Shown here one piece after another: positions 21,891 through 32,583 of a stretch of 64,000 nt of DNA (within the stretch, counting starts at the first letter, position 1; every line of letters starts with the position of its first letter). This DNA is from Adiantum capillus-veneris. Lineage: Eukaryota > Streptophyta > Polypodiopsida > Polypodiales > Pteridaceae. The notes beneath the pieces are model-generated. The model had not been told where the DNA came from and did not search any database. It saw only the letters and a list, made by a program, of their open reading frames with translations. The stretch spans positions 97,616,485-97,680,484 of the forward strand of contig CM043971.1 in NCBI GenBank assembly GCA_014529385.2, read 5' to 3'. The translations under genes and the position numbers were made by a program.

Positions 21891-24617
21891 TTGGAAGAAT
21901 GTCCTATATACTACATGGAAGATTGTTGGGGACAAGTCAAGCCGGTTTATCAAGCTGCTGCTCTCGCATCCAGAGGTCAAAATATCAACACCCAGGCTAG
22001 GAGGCCACCTCTTCAATGCTACGAGTGTGGTGGACCACATCGAGTAGCGGAGTGCCCTATTAGGCTGCAAAAGAATGCTGCACAGATGCAAGTGAATCAA
22101 GGGAGCACGTCTGCAATACCAATACTCACATGTAATCGTTGTGGCATAGATCACTTGATTGCCCAATGCCCCTATAACCCAAATGCGCCTAAAATCACAC
22201 CCCTGAATTTGGTCGAAATTGCTAGTGTGACATCGCCAATACCACCCGTCGCACCCGCTTATGCGATTACACGGTCCATGCTTCAAGGGCCAATACATAT
22301 CCTCGAAGAGAGAGATACCGCGTCAGTTATCCAAGCAAAGAAAAAGAAGACACGAAGGAAGAAGTCGCAGAATACGGAAAATTCAAAGCCAAGTTCCAAA
22401 ACAAACATAGGAACAGGAGATGACCCCGTGTATATGAATGACCTCGAGGATGATTCAGATTCAGTCGAGACAATGGAGACTAGAACCAATACCACAAAGG
22501 GAAAGACCGACAAAGAAAACCGTAACATGGAACCAAATGAAAACCGAATGAGAGAAAACCATAAAGAGCCTCTGAAAACACCACAAGTGTTTCCAAATCC
22601 AATCCAAGACCCCCAAGAAAAACCGCAGGGGCAAAAAGGGAAGAATCGTAAAAAGAAGATTGGGACGTACCCAAACCCTGTAGACGAGATTAAGCAGGTG
22701 AAACATCTAAGAGGTTTAGTGGAGGAGACTCAAAGGAAACTAGAACCAGAACCCATGCATGTAAAAATTCATGACACAGTGTTTCCCACGCAAGTTCATC
22801 CACCCCACATGAACCATAGACCGTTAGCCATATCTAGTATCATCCAAGAAGGGAGTGAGGACAGGACATCAGAAAGTGAGCATACACCCTTCTTGTTGGA
22901 AAGGATGTTTAACGAAGGAATACCTGATCCCATTGAGGAATATGAGATTCCATCCTCACCAGTTCCTAGTGAAGGACCTACACCCTGTAAAACGCCAATG
23001 AATGTTGCCAAACTAGTGGACTTCATGTCTTTTGAGGTCCGAACCACGATCATAGCAAAGCTGTATGGAGATCCTGAGTTATTCCTTGCACTTCGAGCAT
23101 TCCTTAACGGAGAGCTACGAACGGGATTACCGCAGTTTGCGCAACCAAATAGGCCTGACTCGATTATGATTGATGAGGAAAATCATGTGCAATCACTTGA
23201 CTTAGATGGACACGAGTCTGTGATCGAGGTACCCATTAACGAATTAGGGCAGTATTTTGAAGGCGACGAGTCTAATGCGACCCTACCCATCACTACCAAG
23301 GGATTAACTATAAAGGGAATTCTTGATGGTGGTGCGGGAGTTAGCATCGTTACAAAAGATTGTTGGGAATCCATGGGAAAACCCCGCCTCAGTGTTACTA
23401 ACATTGTGGTAAAGATGGCAAATGGTACCATAGCCAAACCTATGGGGATGCTCAAGGATCTTAAGATCAAAGTTCTAGGACACAAGGTACGACATACGTT
23501 CATTGTAATGGATTTCTCTAAACACCTTATGTCATATGAAATGATTTTAGGACGACCATTCATGAGGGAAGCACAAATGGTTCACGATTGGTCTAAAAAT
23601 CATGTCTATTTGCAATTCCAAGACTCTGTCCTTAGAGTGGATTTGGTGACTGGTAAGGTACACCCCTTAGGGAGTAAAACCATTATTGATCATCGCTCTG
23701 ACACCACAGTTCACTCGACCCCACTACAATATTGTTACACTTGTAAGAAGGATACAGACATTGGCCAAGATTCTCCTTATATGGATATCCTACCTGGGAT
23801 GACTGAGTCGGACAATGTGGATTGGGTACACCTAGCTGCAACCATAGATACCTGGGGAAATAGAGGAACCACTTGGGTAACACCTGAGGGGGATGAAATG
23901 CATATACCCTTAAATATGCTACAAGCAATGCATATCGCTTCCGACAAGACTCATCCTAATGTAACGAAGAAAACATACAAGTGGGTCCCTAAAGCTTCTT
24001 TAGTGACCATATCTAGTGCTAAAAAACAGAATCCTTGTAAGAAACGTACCACTCGCTCCAAGAAAAGTAAGAAAATGTTGCGATGGATCCCTAAACGACT
24101 ATTGGAAGCCCAAGGCTACTATCAAGGAAATGATCAAATCTGGGTGCCAAAACGTAGATTGTGCTCTTACCGATCACCTGACCCAAGTGAGCCCAATCCC
24201 GTAGTTCCAAAACGAATCAATGATCGTGGAAAGAAAAAAATCACAGAATGCTACACACCCGCTCCCGAGCTAGTTTGGGTACCAAAGAAAGAACGATTTG
24301 TTCCACCTAGCTCAGGAAGGGGGGAGTCCCATGAAGATTCTAGCTCCTCCTGTAATACATCCATAGAGGTAAAAGCTTCTACACAGCCTCCATCTATAGT
24401 AGTGGACCTCCATGAAGCTACAAAAGAATCCACACCTCCGAGTGTTCAAGAATCACCTAATGAACCACTTCAGGTTCGATCCTGGGAGAGTACCTTACCA
24501 CCGTTGCAACTTGATAAGGCACCTAGGGTAATAGAAAACTACTGGCAAAAATCCTCACCTCTTACCAACTGGAATAATTGGTTTCAAAGGGTGACAAGCT
24601 CATTTCAAACGGTATGA
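21891..24617 (+). pseudogene. E1 Gag C-terminal part, aspartic protease and WVPK tail
   Basis: 908 residues continuing the polyprotein after the frameshift; the ATG at 21891 is an internal Met, not the ancestral start. It begins with two zinc knuckles (CYECGGPHRVAEC and CNRCGIDHLIAQC, both CX2CX3HX4C), followed by a highly charged Lys/Glu-rich linker. Near 23323 is a retropepsin-type aspartic protease with ILDGGAGVSIV (DGG where D-S/T-G is usual) and EMILGRPFM about 80 residues later. The tail of about 330 residues carries KWVPK, RWIPK, IWVPK and VWVPK. It ends at TGA 24617, just before a purine tract. No RT follows. Translation downstream of the break would require reinitiation or frameshifting. 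Confidence 0.88.
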
Positions 24618-24805
24618 TCTACCCAAGGAAGGGGGGAGTGTTTGCTGACAGTCATCATTCATTTGTTTCCCTCTCAACCTTTTTCCCTGACCTCTCAATC
24701 TCCGATCTTAGGGAATGTACATATAAAGCTTTATACTCACAAAAAACAAAAAAAAGAGCAAGAGCAATTAGCAAACGAGTATACACATTAAAGTCAAAAC
24801 ATTGA
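24578..24805 (+). other. Small frame overlapping the Gag-Pro stop, conserved among copies
   Basis: A 75-codon frame beginning MVSKGDKLISN in a different frame from Gag-Pro. E2 (49776-49564) and E3 (about 62960-62718) keep the same reading, including GMIYPRKGGVFAD or a near variant. Conservation may simply reflect nucleotide conservation around the internal purine tract. No domain recognised. Confidence 0.3.
24625..24638 (+). promoter_or_regulatory. Internal polypurine tract of E1
   Basis: AAGGAAGGGGGGAG followed by TG, 8 nt after the Gag-Pro stop. Very similar to the terminal tract AGGAAGGGGGGCA that precedes the 3' LTR 1.6 kb downstream. Present in E2 (49716-49729) and, with one change, E3 (62906-62919). 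Confidence 0.7.
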
Positions 24806-26216
24806 CTCAGACCTACACATGTCACATCTGGTACAGTGAAACGGAAACCTATGCCATAAAACACCTTTGATCCTCATCACTTGAGTGATGGAGGGTAGGT
24901 AAAATTAGTACGATAGGAGTGTTTCTGTTTTAGAGTTGAGTGATTAGCAAAGTTCTCTTTTCCCACTGATGTGCCTCCTAGAGGTATTGTTTGTGTTTCA
25001 TAGTGTGTACAGGAGCGTGTTGCTATTGATAGGATTTGGACCTTCATGGAACCTTCAAATCAAGCGCGACCATCAACACAAACAGGTGTTTCTTGTCCAT
25101 TAGCATTGCCCTTATCTTTTTTGCATCCATGTTTGTGTGCTTTGATTATGATTGGTAGCATAATATTCAGTGCATTTGCTTAGTATCAAACATTTAATTC
25201 AATGTAATCTTTTGTCATAATCACTTGTTTAGGTGTAAAAATCAAGCAGTCCGACTAAGGTAGTTTGACCAAGCTAGGTATTAGAAATCTTCTCTTAATA
25301 CCATGGGGAATGCCTTCCTAATAATCAATGGTTACTTAGGTTCTTAATCCGATTTAGGCAGCATTGTATGAAATGTACTAGGGCTTTCTAGTGGGCTTAA
25401 CCCTATTGACCTTTAGCTTAAGTATTATAAAGGGAGTTTACTAATGTGATGAGCCTGGGGAATGTAACAGTGTTATATGACCTCCCAAAGTTACAAAATT
25501 AAAATGATGAAATGAACAAACAAAAAATCAAAGTGCCACAATGTAAAATTTTAAGCTGGAAGCGAAATCTCAGCTTGATTTGGTACTTCACTCACATGTA
25601 TCGCCTATGATACTAGAGCCCTAGAGGTTCCCAGCGTGGGCGCTTTTCCTTGAAAAGCAAAAAACCCAAGGCATACAAAATAAGCACACACATCATAATT
25701 GAATCACTGTGAAAAGACCTTGGGGGGTCAAAGAAAAAGTAATCAGTCAGGCGATGATTTCATGAGAAATTCCTTTTATGGTAGCTTAACTACAAAGTTT
25801 TCTAGATATAGCCTCTAGTCAGCCCTCGAACATGAATACTTGGCTCTCGCGATTAAACAACTTAATTGACCACAGAAAGTTAAGAAGCTTACCCATGGTA
25901 TTAATATTCGATCTCTAGTGCTTTTCGACCGTCAAATTAGCGACCCCAGACTTGTTTAATTTTTTGCCTTTACATCTGTTTATGCATTTGATTACATTGC
26001 AATTTAATGTTCATTGCTAACAAATTGTTTGAAATTCTTTTACCAATCAATGTGTCTACCTAAAACTGCATATGCTTTTTAAGAGAATGCAATTACTGTG
26101 CCAATATTGTTTGATTTTGCAGTGACTGAAGAAGGCTAAGGACATTCATCTCAAATGCTCTTCCACCTCGACGAACCAGCTTCAACTCAATAGCTTCCGA
26201 GGACGGAATCTACATC
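24640..26216 (+). other. E1 3' non-coding region
   Basis: About 1.6 kb between Gag-Pro and the 3' LTR. Shared with E2 (48128-49715) and largely with E3 (60899-62180), yet without a long open frame conserved among them. No pol remnants seen on either strand. Confidence 0.65.
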
Positions 26217-26229
26217 AGGAAGGGGGGCA
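26217..26229 (+). promoter_or_regulatory. Polypurine tract of E1
   Basis: AGGAAGGGGGGCA directly before the 3' LTR: the plus-strand primer for reverse transcription. Confidence 0.9.
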
Positions 26230-26803
26230 TGTTAACCCTCATGGCACACGGACACCCATCACCTACGATGGACGCGTATTATGTATGATTTAGAGTCAGG
26301 TACCGGGCTTGTCGGACCAATAGGGAAAGGTAGAGTGATCGCCGATGAGAGGCGCACTTTAACTTGGACATTCAAGGGATTAGTTGGTTAAGCATGGGCG
26401 CCCAAGTGTGAATGGGGTGAGCTCCTATAAAAGCCAACTAAACCTAATTTTTACTCATTCTCTCATTTGTGCAATTGAAGAGTGCTCTTGCTCCATCTCC
26501 ATCTTCTTCTTCTTCACCTCCTTGTGTGTGTGTGTGTGAGAGAGAGAGAGAGGGAGAGTGTGTGTGCGATCGAGCATTGCGAAGGCACGACGGCGGCGAA
26601 GCGGTTGAGCGCGGCACGACTGCAGCTTCTTCTTCATCGCGGCGAGGAATCCACCACGAAGACGAGCGTAGAGCGGTGAGTGACACACGCTTTGTTTTCT
26701 TGAGCTTGCTAGTTTAGGCTTGTTGTGTGCTTGGAGCCGTTTGTGGCTCGCATACGGTGTATTGGCAAGTCCCTTGCTTCGACAGTGCGGCAAGGAGCGC
26801 ACA
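26230..26803 (+). repeat. 3' LTR of E1
   Basis: 574 bp, same ends as the 5' LTR. By eye four substitutions separate the two (for example CTTTGTG/CCTTGTG and GCAACTT/GCAGCTT). Followed by GATAG (26804-26808). Confidence 0.95.
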
Positions 26804-27303
26804 GATAGCATAAGCAGACCATCTAAGTGCAAACCAAAGTAGCTTGATTTTTGTACACCTTTCCTCCTAGAATTATGTCATTCTTGAAGAAGCAGACCTT
26901 CCAAGTCTTCTGCACCCATTGGAAAACTTTACTCACTAGACCTCTCATGGCTGGACAGCCTCCAAAAAGATAAAGAGGGTCTTCAACAACAGCCGCTTTG
27001 CATTCCAAGCAAATAGCTATGTGTATCCCTCTAGCTTTTATCTTCTAATTCAGTAGGTATTGTCCCCCAAAGTACCTTCCAAAGGAAATTTTTAATCATG
27101 TTAGACCTTGGAGGATCCCAAATGTTGTGAGCAATTTCCACCCACTTAAGACTCTGGCCACTCTAGTCTCTTAGCATGGTGAACCAATCCGTCACTCTAT
27201 AGATAAGCTTGTGGTAAGTTTCCCTTAGTTGTGGTAGAGCGAGATTCCCTGTCGATGGGCCAATGCCAAACATTCCATTAAAATTCAGCGTCACAAACAC
27301 GTG

Positions 27304-27774
27304 CTAAAAAGAGCGGAGACTATCAACCACTCTGATGATGAGAAGACCTTTGTGTCTAATGAGGTTGTACAGAGTAGTCAGCTGATATGCTTCCTTCCAG
27401 CTCAGACTGCTTTGGTCCCAAAATTGAGTTAATGAGTTAACCCTTTGTTGTCGAATCTTTTGGCTACTTCTCTCCAGAAGGGCTAAAGAGAGCCTCTGAT
27501 ATATGATAGCCACAGGGACCAATGGGTAATAGAGTTCTTGAAGTATCTGGTTGACTCCCTCCATTCTAGTGCTTCTGATGCTTTGGCACATTTGCGTACT
27601 AGTTCGCCTATGTTGCCACCAAGTTTCATAGTGGCCCAATGAAGAGCAAGTAACTTGTCTTGAACCCCTACGCCTTTCCATTGCCCCCCTTGGGAGTAAA
27701 GATTTGCTTTGTCTACAATGTAGTAATGGCACATTCTTTATCTTGGCTTGTAAGAGACACCATCCGCTTGGCAC
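27304..27774 (-). pseudogene. LINE L2 ORF2 downstream of RT
   Basis: Two overlapping minus-strand frames give the part of ORF2 between RT and zf-RVT. Typical words are QWKGVGVQDKLLALHW followed by SLWLSYIRGSL and, after a frame change, LTQFWDQSSLSWKEAYQL. By family knowledge this linker region is found in plant LINE polyproteins. It is not translatable as one product. Confidence 0.6.
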
Positions 27775-27807
27775 ACTAGGGCTTCACATGCACCGCCTAG
27801 TTTACGG

Positions 27808-27809
<2 letters not shown>

Positions 27810-27857
<48 letters not shown>
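27810..27857. repeat. 48-nt poly-C tract
   Basis: Forty-eight consecutive C followed by GCCCCCCGCGG. By far the longest homopolymer in the window. Its exact length may be a sequencing or assembly artefact. Confidence 0.85.
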
Positions 27858-27858
<1 letters not shown>

Positions 27859-28210
27859 CCCCCCGCGGCAATCCACTCCCAACATGCCCATTGCCCCTAT
27901 ATCACATCTTTGTGGTTCCAAGAATTCTTTCCAATTGCTTTTCGTGAATTTTGGGATTGAAAAACGAAGGATAGGTACGGGATTATGAGTGAGTTGACTA
28001 TCTTGACTCTATTGTGGAAGGGGCGAAGCACATACACCTTCTTATCTTGTTCCTACTTTTTTCCATGACCCATAGAATCTTTTGCTTGTCCGAGACTCCT
28101 ATCTTGTTTCCTATACTAATTGGACCTACCTTTTCATGTGAACATTGAAATATTTCTGTGTTTTTAGTTTGTGAAAAGGTTCTTTGATTTATAGCCTTAC
28201 ATAACTTCAC

Positions 28211-28679
28211 CTCCTTTCCATTTTATTGTTTCCTTTTTGTGCATTACTATGTGATACCTTGCAGTAAACCACCTCTTCCAGTATATTGATTTTTTGTTCT
28301 TATTTTATTGTGTTCAAGAATCCTTGGGCTTTTAAATTTAAGGTTGATATTTTTTTGGCAAGCAATACCATGCCTTGAGGGAAACTAATGCATTTAAAAA
28401 TGTTTGTATATACTTCACTTTTAAATAATTTAGAATTTATTCAAGAGATAATATCTAATAATGGTTTATATTATTACATATGAACCCTTTTACAGTTATT
28501 TGGAACAACCCACCCTTTACCCTTGAGTACATGCACAAGATCACCTTGCAAGTAATGCCATTGGAATCGATTTGTTTGTTATATTGCTCTTTATCCATGC
28601 CAACCCTGGTAATTTCGTACTCACAAGACCTATTTTCATGCAAGGGGATTGTAATCTTCTTTTGTGTTTGAAATCTCCA
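28211..28679. other. Non-coding, no gene seen
   Basis: AT-rich sequence upstream (5' side) of LINE relic L2. Part of it near 28120-28220 resembles 4540-4640. Confidence 0.4.
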
Positions 28680-30060
28680 TCAACATGGAGCCCAAGATGA
28701 CTTCAATGCATTGATAGATGATGTGGATAGTTATATGACGAACTACTTCGTATACTTCAAGGTTTGGAGAAAATATGAGTGCCCATTGAGCTTTCTTAAG
28801 GGGAACAGCTTGTGATAATGGATTTTATGCTATGGAAACTTTCGTAGTGATTTTTGAGCTTGGAGATGTACCCCCTAATGCTCAAAGGTGGTAACAAAGA
28901 GAGTAGACACAAACCAATCTATACCCAAAGAAGTCGTAGTCCTATCAGAGGTGGAGGTCAAAGAGGAGACCATGGCCTTGATCAAGAAGAGATCAATGTG
29001 GGAAATGAAGTGACTAAAGCAATCCTTAACCTTGAAATCCTCTACTTACACCCAATTGGGATTATAATTTGCAAGGGCTACAAGAGGATGAAGCACTCTA
29101 TCTACTCGAAGTGAATGAGAGAAATTTGAGATAAAATTGAGGATTCATCCTTGCAAAGGTTACTAGGGTCGTACACCTTCAATAGTGCAAGGATGTTGGA
29201 AGAGATTGTAGCATGTGACATTTTCGAAATGAGACAGCTACAAATATGTCCAGAGCATCTCAAAGAGTGAATTCTAGCAAAAAATCCTCACATTGAGCAT
29301 GGCATTAATGATGTGACAAGCACAGACCTTGTCAAACCTCACACAATCTTTAATGAATTGTACAAAGTACCATCGAATAAATTTGTGTGACCACCATGGA
29401 TATCAATATATTTGTGATGGAGACGAGACACTCGCAAAGCATTTGAGGGAGACATTCCTCCTTATGGAATTATGTGCCTATATTGGTACGTACATCTTGA
29501 GGGTTGTTGGCTACAAAAAGGACTCAAAAGGAAGTGCAATGTTGAGTTGTTCACATCCAAAGCCTTAAGTAACGTTCTCCTAGAGTACTTGGCCACTTTG
29601 AAAGCCAACCTATGCATCTTGATGAATAGGAAGGATTGAATGGTAGCAACATTATAGCTTTATGGCATCGATGACAATACCAACAATATCAATGATATAA
29701 TTTTGGTGTCATGGAACATAATTGACACTAGAGAGTTGTTGCTAAAAGATTGTGATGACCGACTCTAAATAGATTACAAAAAGGCTCAAGAAGGACAAGC
29801 ATTTTTATAGAATATGGGAGTTAAAAAATCATATTGCAGAGTGCTATCTTGGCCAACATGTAACTTGGGACAAATCACTTACAAAAAAAGTACACATGAA
29901 CTTGAGTTCAACAAGAAGGCATTGAAAGTTCTTAAAACTTATAGAAATGCATTTATAGAAGGATACTGAATTTTCATTCTCAAAAGCACTTACAGATTTT
30001 AAAGTAAAGAGCACTCCTCGGAAGATACATGGATAAGAGGTTTTAGAAAGATATCTTGGA
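28680..30060 (+). pseudogene. Possible decayed coding region, identity unknown
   Basis: On the plus strand several stretches read as protein-like sequence across frame changes. Examples are DDFNALIDDVDSYMTNYFVYF (28700-28765 or so), FVVIFELGDVPPNAQRW (28840-28890) and EDEALYLLEVNERNLR (near 29090). A long single frame at about 29215-29760 is broken by only five stops, four of them TGA. The density of coherent coding-like words is higher than in neighbouring spacer. I do not recognise a family, and it could be an unknown transposon remnant or a dead host gene. Confidence 0.3.
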
Positions 30061-30240
30061 CGCATGTGATATGGTAGAATTACACATAGTGAATCCCTTG
30101 AGACTCAAGCACAAATTGGAAGGGGTCGATTAGCAAGTGTTATAAGTTTGGTTTGGACTAGGTAGAGAGAAGATTGTGAACGAGGCTTGACCAAGACCAA
30201 GGTCCATGAAAACAAGGGTCGGGCAAAAATTAAGAAGAAA

Positions 30241-30268
30241 GGGGGGGGGGGTGGCGGTTGGGGGGGGG
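30241..30268. repeat. Interrupted G-run
   Basis: Eleven G, then GTGGCGGTT, then nine G. Potential G-quadruplex-forming plus strand. Confidence 0.8.
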
Positions 30269-30269
30269 C

Positions 30270-31128
30270 ACAATAAGATGTACAAAGTTCTCATTGCAAA
30301 TCGAGTGATCCCATAAATTGCTTAAATCAGACACACATTATTCTCAAGAAACTATAACTTGGATCATCCAACCTCGTGTCAAAAGTACCATGTCAAAGAG
30401 AACATGTTGTGATCTCAAAATTATATCAAATAATTGCTCTTGCTAATCATGACAGTTCCTATTACCCATTCTGTGAAGTGGCTAAGATCAACTTCATTTT
30501 GCAAGTGTCTATAAAATTGAAAAACTTTTATACCAATCTATGTGGCAAACACAAGGTGGGCTTAGTCCCTGTATAAACAATCAATAGGGTTCAATCCAAA
30601 CCAGAGGAGCTCCTCATAAAGAGACAACCAATCAAGTCTGATATTTCCTTGCTTCCTTCCAAGCTCAAAACGCCAATAATGGAGCACAATCAGGATCACC
30701 ATACGAAAACTCACGCTCATTCACCTTCTGTCTAGCACGCATACAGAATGAAATCAAGCAATACAACCGAGTTAAGGAGACAACAGCTGCCCACAATATC
30801 ACACCCCTTACCTGTGGGATCTTGTACTTGTTAAGTTTCTGTTTTAATTAACTTCCACTTTCCTTCCAGCTGCCCACAACCATTCGATCAACGAATACCA
30901 TAACAATAGAACCGAAAAACATGACGATGAAATCAAAGGACATAAAAGGACGAAAGGTTGTCTATGTGAATGTAAGAAAAATGAGCTTTTGCCCACTGGT
31001 TGCAAGCCTTTTTATGGTGTAAAAAGCTTCTTGCAACAAAACCAAATAAACATTTCAACACTCTCTGCAAACCTTGTATAATTGAGAACAAGCAAATTAA
31101 TTGGTTCAAAAGGTGACAAACCAGACGG
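30270..31128. other. Spacer downstream of the OSR-like gene
   Basis: No coding region recognised. It would contain the 3' UTR of the minus-strand gene at 31129-31338; no confident polyadenylation site can be assigned. Confidence 0.4.
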
Positions 31129-31338
31129 CTATAATTGCCCCTTTTTGCTTTTGACAAGAAAGGGGATCATGGCCAAAAGGAAAAGCAATATGGCAACAGG
31201 GACAAACAAGAAGGGGAGAGGGGGAGGGGGCAATGGGGGCAACACAAGAGGCAGCACAAGCAGCAGCACTGCCACCATCGCCACCATAGCCAACACACCC
31301 AAGCTCACCATCTTGATGTCATCACCACCTTCCATCAT
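31129..31338 (-). CDS. ARGOS/ORGAN SIZE RELATED (OSR)-like small membrane protein
   Basis: A 69-aa intronless frame. Residues about 11-33 form one hydrophobic segment, then VLPLVLPPLPPPP (about 27-39), then a second hydrophobic segment FLFVPVAILLFLLAMIPFLV and a basic end KSKKGQL. The order TM / LPLVLPPLPPPP / VPV-containing TM is the signature of the plant ARGOS/OSR family, whose members are short ER-membrane proteins that promote organ growth and dampen ethylene signalling. At 69 aa it is shorter than ARGOS, lacking most of the variable N-terminal part. The ATG pair at 31338/31335 follows an in-frame TAG 24 bp upstream, so the start is fixed. It is the only convincing host gene here. Whether it is expressed is unknown. 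Confidence 0.82.
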   Translation of the reverse strand: MMEGGDDIKMVSLGVLAMVAMVAVLLLVLPLVLPPLPPPPLPFLFVPVAILLFLLAMIPFLVKSKKGQL

Positions 31339-32040
31339 TGCCGCTCTCCTCTCTGCCTATAACACATCTCCTCCACACCAATTACCTTCGAATTGTCTCC
31401 TTCACAAGAGCAAATTTACAAAAATGAGGCACCTTTGCAATACCGAAGAAATTAGTGTGGGATCTTTCCCAATAGCAGACAAGACAATCACCTTCCGTCC
31501 ACTATCCGTCGAAATCTTCGACTGCAAAATCAGTGTCTTGAGACCCCAGTTACATGAGTTGCACCCAAATATTCCAAAAATGCAGAGATATAGAGGCTTC
31601 CAAGCCAAAGCAACAATTCTTCCTCACAGAACCCCAAGTACCAAATACGGCACTCTTGTGGCTTATCTCAATGCATCTGTCACACCTGCGTTGACATGAA
31701 CAGCAAGCAATATTGTCGAGGGTTAGGCCAGTCGCATTACGACGAAATTCCAAGCAGCATTTGTTGAAGATTCATTTCCCATTTACATCCAATCTTTAAC
31801 ACATTTGCAGAAGCTGCATTCGGGCGATGCAGACGTTGACAGAGATATGGTGGGCGCTCAGATTGAACCCTCCTCTCACGTGGGCGCACACAAACACATA
31901 TGACACACTCTCTCTCTCTCTCTCTCTCTCATGTAGACGTCGACACAGAAATGATGGGTACCCTCCTCTCACGCGACTCTCTCTCTCTCAACAGAATCCC
32001 ACTGGCCTCGTAAAATCAAATCTTTCCTCGCTGGGCTAGT
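31339..32040 (-). promoter_or_regulatory. Presumed 5' leader and promoter of the OSR-like gene
   Basis: Upstream of the OSR-like start on the minus strand. Contains two short upstream frames (31608-31402 and 31753-31550), a G-box CACGTG at 31877-31882 in an ABRE-like context, and CT/GA runs at about 31910-31930 and 31978-31990 that resemble plant GAGA/Y-patch elements. Two similar segments (around 31840-31930 and 31933-31990) both include CCTCCTCTCACG, suggesting a local duplication. No clear TATA box can be placed, so the transcription start is unknown. Confidence 0.4.
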
Positions 32041-32536
32041 GGGGGCAACTTCCAACTAGGTGTGCCCATTTGCGTTTGGCCAACTTGGGCAATCGAATAT
32101 CGGACCACTCCCCTACAATGCCTGCTACACGATGCAATGGAACCCAAGTTGAGGTGGGCGGACTCCTTTTAAAGTCTAAGAGCAATGACTCATCCAAGGC
32201 GAAAAGTGAATCAAGGTGCAAAAACAGGGCATCCACATGTTGCAGGCAGGTTTTTTTTTTGAAAACTAGTATGTGACCGGTACGTTGCTGCGACCAAAGA
32301 AACATGGCCACTATTCTCATAGGGCTATCTTTCCTCCCAGTGGAACACCATCAATACTTTATTCTACATGTATAGTCTGTTGTATTTCTAAAAGTGATGC
32401 ATGACACAACCTCTTGACAAATTCTAACAAATATGAATATGTAGCTGCAAATCATTTTTTAATACCAAGCTTGGGAGCTAGGCTCAAAGAAATTATCTTT
32501 TGTGAGTTGTTAGCCCTTGTTCAATAAACTTCTATT

Positions 32537-32583
<47 letters not shown>

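Larger units (their letters stand above)
17925..26803 (+). mobile_element. Element E1: Gag-protease LTR retrotransposon without pol
   Basis: A complete 8879-bp element: 574-bp LTRs at both ends (TGTTAACC...GCGCACA), a perfect GATAG target duplication, a tRNA-Asp primer site, a 0.9-kb leader, two frames that together form Gag plus aspartic protease, a 1.6-kb 3' non-coding part and a polypurine tract. The LTRs differ at about four positions by eye, so insertion was recent. No reverse transcriptase, RNase H or integrase motif is seen in any frame of the internal region. By family knowledge the tRNA-Asp site and protease type resemble Tat/Athila Ty3/gypsy elements. E1 must have been moved by enzymes supplied in trans (inference). 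It interrupts a LINE relic. Confidence 0.93.
26809..28210 (-). mobile_element. LINE relic L2 (interrupted by E1)
   Basis: Minus-strand LINE ORF2 remnant. From the 5' side: an RT C-terminal block (GVSDKQKILWVMEKSRNKIR, near 28090) matching GVGITDKQRFDWF of L1, a region with WKGVGVQDKLLALHW (near 27660) and LTQFWDQSSLSWKEAY (near 27410), and a zf-RVT start MIKNFLWKVLWGT (near 27085). Stops and frameshifts are frequent. Its 3' part continues across E1 into 17586-17919 and is duplicated at 14579-15168. A 48-nt poly-C run sits inside it. Confidence 0.75.

Noticed and set aside
22283-23928. Minus-strand frames within E1 (and the mirror ones in E2)
   Set aside because: Antisense shadows of the Gag-Pro frame, conserved only because the nucleotide sequence is conserved.
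24640-26216. Hidden RT/IN remnants in the E1 3' region
   Set aside because: No YxDD, FxDD, H2C2 or DDE-like blocks in any frame on reading, and no similarity to pol of A, B or the copia relic.
29090-29160. Possible similarity of ALYLLE-type words to tRNA-splicing endonuclease subunit 54
   Set aside because: Based on a few residues only. Surrounding sequence does not support the family.
31082-31699. A 205-aa plus-strand open frame over the OSR-like gene
   Set aside because: It lies antisense to the OSR-like frame and its presumed leader. Its Gly-rich part is just the reverse of the hydrophobic/Pro codons, and it shows no domain. Best explained as a shadow.
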